The position numbers and the translations under genes are program-made. From Ehretia macrophylla (lineage: Eukaryota; Streptophyta; Magnoliopsida; Boraginales; Ehretiaceae), in the NCBI GenBank assembly GCA_037974665.1, contig CM075775.1:33857732-33921731 (forward strand): a DNA stretch of 64,000 nucleotides, in the 5' to 3' direction. The notes under the pieces are model-generated. The model had not been told where the DNA came from and ran no database searches. It saw only the letters and a program-made list of their open reading frames with translations. Within the stretch, counting starts at the first letter, position 1. The number at the start of each line of letters is the position of its first letter. This document shows, piece by piece, positions 56,213-64,000 of this stretch.

Positions 56213-58200
56213 TTGAGATGCCCTTTGGTCTCTTTCTTCTTTTCCTACTTGCATTTCTCTTCCGTCGTGCCATCTATGCCGTTTAGTCTTTCTTTGTCTA
56301 TCTCTGCTGGTGAGTATTTCCTAACTTTTTATCATGCTATGGCCACCCTGCGCCCACATCTAGGGTCCTACAACCCGCCGTCGTGGGTGGGAGACGACGA
56401 GGTTATGCACTTGTGCCATCGATACATACTCCAGGAGGCCGTCGTTCGTCCTCGTGCCAGCGAAGAACGTGCTGACAGCCATGACCCGAATTGGGTGTGC
56501 GTCTATACCAAGTTCTTTGAGGATGGACTACGCTTACCATTACCTTGTCTTGTTCAGCAAGTATGTAAGCACTTCCGCATTTCTCCAGACCAACTCATGC
56601 CTAACTCAAAGCGCTTGTTACTGTCCGTGGAGGTACTGTCGGATAGGCACGGGCTAAAATTTGGGCTTGCCGACTTGCTCCACTCGTATCACTTGAAGAA
56701 TCGCCCCTCTTCGGAGCTGGGCCACTTTTCTCTTTCCCTTCGCTCGGGGCGTCGGCACTTAGTACCTGACTTGACTTCTGGGGATAAGGGATAGAAATAA
56801 TCATATTTTTTTGTTCTTGTCGACGATGTCCTAGGCATAACCTCGGACGTTCCCACCAAGTGGCGGGTGTTTGGTAAGTTCTTCGTGCTCTTCTTTCTGA
56901 CGCCTAATTTTCGTATTTTAACTCTTCCTCTTTGCAGATCCGAAGACCGAGTTCCCAATGTCCGAACCTAGTATTATTTTCGAGCAGCGTGTAGGGCGTC
57001 TCCTATCCTTAGACGAGGCTAATCGTCGCTGGAGGTGGCTTCTGAGTCCTGACGTACTCTTGACCTGTCGGGTGTGGATTTCGGCTACGAGCCTTTACCG
57101 TAAGTGTCCTTTTATCCATTGGGCTTCCGAATCTTAGATGTATATGACTAAATACTGACCAAGTGTATGTGCCTTTAGGGGACACCATGGATGAAGGGGT
57201 GTCAACATCTGTTTCCATAGAGGAAATCTTACAGCGGTATCATCTGGTTCTGCGTGACACTGCACATCGCCCTAACCCCAGCACTGATGGTAGTAAAAAG
57301 AGGAAGCACTCAGCGCAGGCTCAAAAACGGCGTCGTTCAGGCACACCCATACTACAGGACTAGTCCCATTCCTCTGAGCATGCCAAAGATGGCCCTGGCT
57401 CAGATCCTGAGGTGCATGGCTTCGACGAGATGGACGTCTGGGTAGATGCACCAGCTTCGGATGAAGTTCAAGTCCTAGAAGTACTGGGCCCCGGGGCCGC
57501 TGCTACTGAGAACGCACCCATTCTGATTATTGGTATGGATCTAAGTCCAGAACTTACGTAATCGCAACCCGATGGTCCAGCTTCAAGCGCGTGCGCGGCC
57601 TCTCATCATGAGCAACCGTAGCCAACTCCTGATACTTAGGCCGAGGTTTCTACTCCAATGGTTCAGTATAGTTCTGAGGTTCTTGTTCCCGAGACTGATA
57701 CGTCCTTGAGTCGATGTCTTCCGTCACCAGAACCACCTTTGGTCTCGTGCTCGCTTGGTGGGTGACTACGGTGACTTAGTGACGGGGCACACCAACTGGC
57801 ACTACAAGCAGATGGATCTTCTCAACCAGTTGCGTGACAAGAACCGAGAGGTGGCTGGTCTGAAGGGTGAGCTCCACACATCCTGTAGCCAGTCCTAAAT
57901 CTTGGAGAGGAAAGTTCCATCCCTTGAGAGGCGCTGCAAGGATATTCATGTCGAAAATACTCTAATCACCAGGGTCCAATGTTACAAGGAACATGCAGCT
58001 GGGTTGTCCGCCTCCTAGATGTTGGTGTTATGAGTCGGCTACTGGACAATCTTAGGGCGAAGCTTACCGCCGAGAAGTCTTGTCCTCCTGAAACTGTAGA
58101 AGTTTCGGACGATGAAGAACCTTCCACGGCGGTCGTGCCCTACCAACCTGAGCCTTTAGCGGATGAAGCTCATGAGACCATGCCTCATCCCCTGGACTAA
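56213..58200 (+). pseudogene. Antisense accessory ORF of the gypsy element (Transposase_28 type)
   Basis: The reading on the plus strand starts at the Met at 56339 (MATLRPHLGSYNPPSWVGDD) or 56213. Its conserved block has GLRLPLPCLVQQVCKHFRIS and LMPNSKRLLLSVEVL, typical of the putative gypsy-type transposon domain. Splice-like joints follow: acceptor TTTGCAG at about 56938, exon with RVGRLLSLDEANRRWRW, donor GTAAGTG at about 57100, acceptor TTTTAG at about 57178, then MDEGVSTSVSIEEILQRYHL. A serine/proline-rich, stop-containing part runs to 58200. Such antisense ORFs are known in Retand/Ogre-group elements. Their role is unknown. Confidence 0.65.
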
Positions 58201-58383
58201 GATGTCTTTGTAGTTTTATTTTTGTAATCGCAGAAGCTCTTACTGTACTAGCAACCAACTGTTATATCGAATCCATTTTTGTTTGGATGCATTATCGTTT
58301 TTGTCATGCCATTGGAATCACCGAAAATTATTATTATTATTATTATTTTAGGCTGCCCTGTGTGGTGAATTTGTAATTTTGTA

Positions 58384-58655
58384 ATGAGCCGCAACCTTAG
58401 TAGGCTGTTTTCGGGCTTTCGGTAGGCTGCGACCTTAGGTCGCTTTCTAGCCTTGAAAATGAGTCGCAACCTTAATAGGCTGTTTTGGGCTTTTGGTAGG
58501 CCGCGACTTTAGGTCGCCTTTTAGCCTTGAAAATGAGCCGCAACCTTAATAGGCTGCTTTGGGCTTTTGGTAGGCCGCGACCTTAGGTCACTTTTTAGCC
58601 TTGACAATGAGTCGCAACCTTAACAGGTTACTTTGGGCTTTTAGTAGGAGAGCAA
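58384..58655. repeat. Minisatellite of the gypsy element, 75-bp units
   Basis: Units starting ATGAGCCGCAACCTTA at 58384, 58459, 58533 and 58607, each with GGCTTTTGGTAGGCCGCGAC. It lies between the accessory ORF and integrase, a usual place for tandem repeats in Tat elements. Confidence 0.85.
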
Positions 58656-58707
58656 AAAAACTATTTTGAGCAACCAACTTTTTGTTTTCATTCATCAACT
58701 TAATACA

Positions 58708-59902
58708 TCAAAAGTAATATTTCTTTAAATGAATCGCATTCCAACATCGTGGCAACTTCTTTCCCTCACCATCTCTTAATTTGTAAGCCCCGTGCCCTGT
58801 AATATCTATAACTTCGTATGGGCCTTCCCAGCTGGTGCCTAATTTACCCGCGTTGAGTTCGACCATGTTCTGGAAAGTTTTCCTTAAGACCCAGTCACCG
58901 ACCCTGAATTCCCTGTGACGCACTGTCTTGTCGTGGCTCAATGACAACCTCCTCTGGTACTCTGCAATTTTTCTTAGCGTTCTCTCCCGATCCTCATCCA
59001 CGGTATCCAGCTAGTTTTGCATTTCTCGGTGATTAACATCTTCAGTCAACTACTTCACTCAGTATGATGGCATGCCGATCACCGGTAGAATCACGGCTTT
59101 AGTTCTGTATGTGAGGGAGAATGGGGTTTCTCCAGTTGCGGACCTGGGGGTTGTGCGATATGCCCATAGGATCGCCAGTAGTTCATCTGCCCATTTTTCC
59201 TTGGCTTGATCCAACCTTTTCTTCATGGCCTCGAGGATGGTTTTGTTAGAGGCCTCAGTCTGCCCGTTGGCTTAGGGATGCCGCAGGGTAGCATAATTGA
59301 CTTGGATCTTTCACGTCTCACAGAATTTCTTGAAATCCCCAGACACGAATTGTGCGTCGTTGTCAGTGATTAGTTCCTTAGTGATACCGAACCTGCATAT
59401 GACATGTTTCCACATTTCGTATGTAGCAAGTTAGTAGGACCGAAGCTATCTTAATATTCTATTCATTTTTTTTTAACGTATAAACACATATATACAACTG
59501 AAGTGGGAAAGGGGACCACGGTCATACTTGTATATGACATGTTTCCACATAAACGTTTTTACTTCTTTGTCCCTGATCTGTGATATGCCTCGGCTTCTAC
59601 CCATTTGATGAAATAGCCGTTGCCGCTAACATGCAAACTTTCTGCCCTGGTGCTGCTGGCAATTTCCCTACTATGTCCATCCCCCATTTCATGAAAGGCC
59701 AAGCTATCGCGATGGGCTTGAGTAGATTTGCTGGGTTATGGATTGCCTGGGCATGACGTTGGCATTTGTCATATCTCCTTACATACTCCGCAGAGTCAAC
59801 TCTCGTCGTGGGCCAGAAGTACCCCGTCGTCAATGCCCGGTTGACGAGGCTTCTTCCCCCTGTGTGATTGCCACACTGTCCTTCGTGTAACTCCGTCATC
59901 AC
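58708..59902 (-). pseudogene. Gypsy integrase
   Basis: 59902-59597 holds the H2C2 zinc finger (MMTELHEGQCGNHTGGRSL, RRYDKCQRHAQ) and the core start MKWGMDIVGKLP. The core continues at about 59390-59010 ([40 protein letters not shown]). 59001-58708 is the C-terminal region (RVGDWVLRKTF, KLGTSWEGPYEV). A 116-bp insertion flanked by 19-bp repeats (59397-59550) and several stops break it. The enzyme would insert the cDNA; this copy cannot. Confidence 0.8.
59397..59550. mobile_element. Small insertion in integrase flanked by 19-bp direct repeats
   Basis: ATATGACATGTTTCCACAT occurs at 59397-59415 and 59532-59550. The 116 bp between are foreign to the integrase frame. On the minus strand the insert starts with GC-richer sequence and contains a short A-run, so a truncated SINE or similar retroposon is conceivable. 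Confidence 0.55.
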
Positions 59903-60073
59903 ATATTCTGCCTCGGGTGCTGCAAGGCATCGGAGATATGGCCCTAAATAAGATCTATTATACAGTTTATCGTTAATAAGGCAGTATGTCTCGGCCTTGA
60001 CTTATACTCGCCTGGCTTCACTTCCATCTTCTAGGAGTGTGCTCTCTCTTAAGTAGGATTCCAAAGGCACTTT

Positions 60074-60829
60074 CTAGGATTCACCTTCAGCCATGTTCAA
60101 CACGGTCTCCTCGTCCTTCTCTAGAGCTGACCGGTTTAAGAATACCACCAGGATCTGCTTGTCATACTCCGATTCTGAAGCTGCCCCTAAGGTGGTAAGG
60201 GCATCAGCACTACGGTTTTGGTCTCTGCCCACCTGCTCTAGTTTTAATTCTTCGAACTGTGTCTCTATCTCCCTCAAGGCGGACAGGTATTGAATCATTT
60301 TGGTTCCCTTCGCTTGATACTTCCCGTTCAGGTGGTTGACCACGAGTTTGGAGTCATTAAAGGCGTCGACTCTGGTTGCTCCCAGACTTTTTGCCCATGA
60401 CAAACCTGCCAACAAGGCTTCATACTCGGCTTCATTATTGGTTACAAGAAATCCGCACCGAACTGCCTTTTCCACCATGATCCCTTCAGGGTCTTGGATC
60501 ACTATGCCAAGTCCTCCACCATTCCGGTTACTAGATCCATCCACGTGCAGACGCCAGACTTTACTAGTGTCTACCGATACCACTTCTTTCGGGTTTGTGA
60601 ATTTGGATATGAAGTCAGCTAGTGCTTGAGATTTAATTGTCGACCGAGGTTGATATGTAATGTTGTATTCTGTCAACCCGATTGCACATTTTGTCAATCT
60701 GCTGGATAGGTCTGGTTTGTGCAGGACTGATCTCAGGGGTTGGGCGGTGATAACAACTATCCTGTGTGCCTGGAAGTATGGCCTCAACTTTTTGGTCGCG
60801 GTTACTAAAGCTAGCGCTAGTTTTTCCAT
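60074..60829 (-). pseudogene. Gypsy RNase H and archaeal-type second RNase H
   Basis: An open 251-codon frame. The first part is the end of the reverse-transcriptase-linked RNase H (MEKLALALVTATKKLRPYFQ, HRIVVITAQPLRSVL). After SQALADFISKF comes the second RNase H with WRLHVDGSSNRNGGGLGIV, NNEAEYEALLAGL, FNDSKLVVNHLNG and DQNRSADALTTLG, giving the D, E, D, D acid set. The second domain defines the Tat lineage. It is part of one decayed polyprotein rather than a separate gene. Confidence 0.85.
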
Positions 60830-60835
60830 TTGACT

Positions 60836-62038
60836 TTATCTGGCTTTGGCATCGGAGAACGCCTTGCTAACATAGTAGATAGGTGATTGCTTCTGTATTT
60901 CCTCCCTTACCAACACGACACTTACGGCTGAATCTGATACTGCTAGGTACAATAAGAGATCTTCACCCTCCACCGGTTTGGCCAACAAATGTGGATTGCC
61001 CAGATAATATTTGAGCTGGCTGAACACCTCTTCATATTTTGTTGTCCATTCAAATTTCCCTTTCTTTCTTAATGCCCTAAAGAAAGGTAAACACCTGTCT
61101 GTACACTTCGGGATGAAACGTGTTAATGCCGCAATTCTCCCGGTTAACTTTACCACCTCTTTCGTAGTCTTCGGTGATAGCAATGACCGAATGGCTCTAA
61201 TCTGGTCAGGATGTGCTTTAATACAGCCTCTGGTCACCAGGTATCCTAATAATTTTCCTGCTTCTACGCTGAAGGTGCACTTTGCTGGATTTAATTTCAT
61301 TTCATACTCTCTTAATACAGCGAACGTCTGCCTTAAATGAGATACGTGATCCGGAGCTGCTATAGATTTTACCAGCATATCGTCAATGTACACCTTCATT
61401 GTTTTGCCTAATTGTGGCTCAAACATTTGATTAACCAAGCGCTGGTGTGTGGCCCCCGCATTTTTCATACCAAATGGCATTCTTTTGTAACAGTAAATTC
61501 CCTTCTCCGTCATAAAGGCCGTTTTTTCTTGATCCTCTGGGTGCATTAGTATTTGATTATATCCAGAGAATACGTCCATGAAGCTTAGCAGTTCGTGTCC
61601 TGCTGTGGCATCTACCATTACATCAATTCTTGGAAGCAGATATGGATATTTCGGACATGCCTTGTTTAAATCTGTGAAGTCTATACATACCTATCATTTT
61701 CCCCCTTTCTTGGGCATAACTACTACATTTGCTAGCCACTCCGGGTACTGAACCTTCTGAAAGGAGCCGTTGTCCAATAGTCTTCTTACTTCGTCTTCCA
61801 CGATTTTGTTTCTTTCGATCGCGAATTTCCTTCTTTTCTGTTGTATAGGACGATAACGGGTGTCCACGTTGAGTTTGTGCATGGCTACCTCTGGTTTGAT
61901 CCCAGTTATATCTGCATGACTCCATGCGAAACAATCCTTATATTCCCTCAACAACTCCACCAAATGTTCCTTTATCTCCTTGTGCAGGCGAGCTTCTATT
62001 CTGACTCGCCTATCTGGATTATCAGAATCTATTACCAC
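60836..62038 (-). pseudogene. Gypsy reverse transcriptase
   Basis: 62038-61694 is the N-terminal part (LNVDTRYRPIQQKRRKFA, YPEWLANVVVMPKKGGK). 61618-60836 is the catalytic part (LSFMDVFSGYNQILMHPEDQ, MPFGMKNAGATHQRL, YIDDMLVKS with the catalytic YIDD). The two are in different frames and are linked around 61620-61700, so a frameshift breaks the polyprotein. The active-site residues are still present. Confidence 0.88.
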
Positions 62039-62170
62039 ATCCTCAATATCCTCGGGGCCTGGAGCTTGATGGGCCCCTTGCTGTAATTGCTATTTAGTTT
62101 CCTTATCTGCTACCTCCGATTTTGTTTTTAGTGCGGTTACATAGCATTTTTGTGCCTCCTTTGGATCTCC

Positions 62171-62632
62171 CTAGATTTCCCGGTTTCCCCACCGAGATGG
62201 GAATCGAATTACCTGATGGTACCTAAAAGGTACTGCCCTCAATTGGTGGATCCAAGGTCGACCTATTATGATAGTATAGGTTGACGCGCAATCCACTACC
62301 AGGTGCTTTGTTAACATGTGCACATCCGCTGCCCAAGTCGAAAGGGTAATCTCCCTGAGGGTCTGTTTTCTCTCCCCGCTGAATCTTGCCAGGAGCACCG
62401 TCTTCTTTACAAGCTGAGATTCATCGATGCCCATCTCCCGCAGCGTTCCGACCATAAAGATGTTGGTCGAGCTTCCCCCGTCAACCAGGATCCTCCTTAT
62501 CTCAAATCTAGCTATCATCAGTCTAACTATTAGGGCATGATGATGTTCTTTAGCCACTGTTTCTTCGTCCTCGTGACTGAAGGTAAGGTTATACTGTTCC
62601 CGCGGCGGCACCACCTGTTGGGCAAGCATCAC
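62171..62632 (-). pseudogene. Gypsy aspartic protease
   Basis: The motif ILVDGGSSTNIF (active-site D-G) is followed by TYTIIIGRPWIHQLRAVPF, the standard end of plant gypsy protease. The frame begins with a run typical of the gag-protease joint (HHALIVRLMIARFEIRRI). It would process the gag-pol polyprotein. Confidence 0.85.
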
Positions 62633-62659
62633 TTCATTCTCCTTCCACCTCTTTGTATT

Positions 62660-64000
62660 CCTTCATGTTATAGATACTAATTCCGCACTGAGTTCCAACC
62701 CACTAGTAATGCATCCGATGGTGTGAATGGGTTTTGGAGGCCCTGGTGGCTTGCCTTCTGTCTCTTGTCCACCGACTCTTATCTGCCGCTTTTCTCTTTC
62801 TGTCAGGAACTACGTAAGGAACCCCATTTTTAGCATGTTCAAAACTTCAACCCTTACGTCCACGCATTCCGACGTGGTGTGCCTGTGATCTCAGTGAAAC
62901 TCGCACCATACCCTCTGGTCTCTTCAGTTGGGGTGGCTCTTCATTCTTTCTGGCAACTTTACATTGGGCAACTGTTTTAATTCGTTCATGCACTCGGCAT
63001 GGCTTATGAAGAAGAGGTAATTCGGAACTAATGGCTCTCTATCTCCTTTGAAAAGCTTTCGACCCGGACGCCACAGTCTCTACACTACTAGTTTCGGCGG
63101 GACCGAAGCTACCAAGCAGTTGTGGTGTACATACGGCTGGTGTCGTCGTGGCTCGTTTCGGCGAATCTCCCTACCAAGCTCTTGTCGGGAGTTTTGACCT
63201 TTTACTTCTTCCTCCCATTTCATCAATCCTCGGGCCTTTTCTATTACTTCCTTCATGCTGCCATATGAGTTCATTACCAGTTCTTTGTGGTGATCTGATT
63301 CGGGCAGTAAGCCCTGTTGGAAGGCTGACATCGCAGTCTTCTGGTTGCATTGGGGAATTCCAATCATTTCCTCGTTGAACCTCTAGACGTACTCCTTTAA
63401 AGATTCGCCCCTGTTTTGCCTAATTTTATATAAATCGCTTGACTTTTTTTTATCCTCTTACTGGGCGCAAATTGCTTAGAAAACTCTTTCATTAACTAGG
63501 CGAACGACCAGATGCTGTAGCGGGGCAAGCTGGTATACCATTCTAGGGCCGATCCTGTAAGGTTGGATCCGAAACTCTTGCACATGCAGGCCTCCTTCAG
63601 CGCCGATGCCACACCTACTATCATCATGCCCTGTCAAAAATATGCGATGTACTTATCAGGGTCTGTCTTCCCGTTGTATAACTTCCATTGTGGCATGCGA
63701 AATTTGGCCGATACCTCTACAAATTCTATGTGATCCAGGAAAGGGGTTTCATCAAATTTGTATTCAGGGCTCTCCATTCCCGCCCCTGACACTTCCCCTT
63801 CCACACTCCGTTGCTTTTCTACCACTGGACTTTCATTCAGCGTTTGTATGGGTACTCCAACTCTTGGTCTCAGGGAGGGTTTGATATGATGTCCCTCCGC
63901 CTAGGGTAACCAACAAAGACTCCACCTTCCTTCTCAGTTCCTCATTCTCTTTTTTAGCCGCATCTCTTTCCTCCATTGCGTCTTTCAGTTGCGCCTCTAA
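62660..64000 (-). pseudogene. Gypsy gag (partial, runs off the window)
   Basis: From the right: a coiled-coil-like KDAMEERDAAKKENEELRRK, then KYIAYF-type capsid start (FRMPQWKLYNGKTDPDKYIA), then the LTGSALEWYTSLP capsid motif and AFQQGLLPES. Stops and frame changes occur every 100-150 bp, for example at about 63510, 63470 and 63375. The N-terminus lies beyond 64000. Confidence 0.75.

Larger units (their letters stand above)
55561..64000 (-). mobile_element. Tat/Retand-type Ty3/gypsy retrotransposon (cut by the window end)
   Basis: Minus-strand order from the right: gag, protease, reverse transcriptase, RNase H plus a second archaeal-type RNase H, integrase, then a 75-bp tandem repeat, an antisense accessory ORF and the presumed 3' LTR at the left. 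The second RNase H and the antisense ORF before the 3' LTR are marks of the Tat/Retand group. Frames are broken in several places, so this copy is inactive. The 5' LTR lies beyond 64000. The left boundary is not resolved: the PPT-like GAGTCGGGGACTTA complement at about 55950-55963 implies an LTR of about 400 bp to its left. Confidence 0.85.

Noticed and set aside
1..64000. tRNA, rRNA or snoRNA genes
   Set aside because: None recognised by eye. The tRNA-like words near 22627 and 23985 are retrotransposon primer binding sites. A tRNAscan-SE and Rfam search would be decisive.

Overview
The window is nuclear DNA from a flowering plant, most likely a eudicot. It is AT-rich, dominated by nested transposable elements, and has spliceosomal introns, plant organelle-targeted genes (OSB, PLS-type PPR) and plant TE families (copia, Tat/Retand gypsy, CACTA, PIF/Harbinger, TRIM, MULE-like MITEs). 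Nothing seen fixes the species. The one lineage hint is a small family of albumin-1-like (two-knottin) secreted peptides, a family best known from legumes.

Left third (1-30.8 kb): a tandem array of units of roughly 2.5 kb. Three units carry a two-exon, minus-strand gene: a signal-peptide exon plus a cysteine-rich exon. Copy 1 (3073-3747) looks intact. Copies 2 (5645-7408) and 3 (26425-27043) are decayed. The array is split by a minus-strand copia element (8097 to about 24050) with the nest copia > {PIF/Harbinger 10809-15310; CACTA-like 15974-23631 > TRIM 22188-22900}. The CACTA-like element carries fragments of host genes resembling PTST (starch targeting), SEC31 (COPII coat) and a vacuolar sorting receptor. 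Two further LTR-like units with perfect 5-bp target duplications sit in the array at 24304-25759 and 28543-30173, and a third without a duplication lies at 1165-2123.

Middle (30.8-46.1 kb): an inverted-repeat element is split by a second CACTA element (30901-38106). Its Transposase_24-type gene has a 3.27-kb solo LTR in an intron. Beyond it lie hairpin and minisatellite DNA, a doubtful small secreted ORF, a 3.98-kb solo LTR (40878-44852) and Tourist-like MITEs.

Gene island (46.1-52.3 kb): one intact single-exon OSB-type organellar ssDNA-binding protein gene on the plus strand. Convergent to it are an unrecognised broken gene and a frameshifted PPR pseudogene of the At3g53360 type, whose apparent start codon is supplied by a MITE.

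Right end (52.3-64 kb): a minisatellite, a nested palindromic MULE/MITE-like element carrying a serine acetyltransferase fragment, and then a minus-strand Tat/Retand gypsy element running off the window, with its plus-strand accessory ORF (Transposase_28 type).

The best candidates for something undescribed are the decaying albumin-1-like cluster and the two independent cases of gene-fragment capture. The only genes that look functional are albumin-1-like copy 1 and OSB. All calls come from reading the sequence; no similarity search was run.
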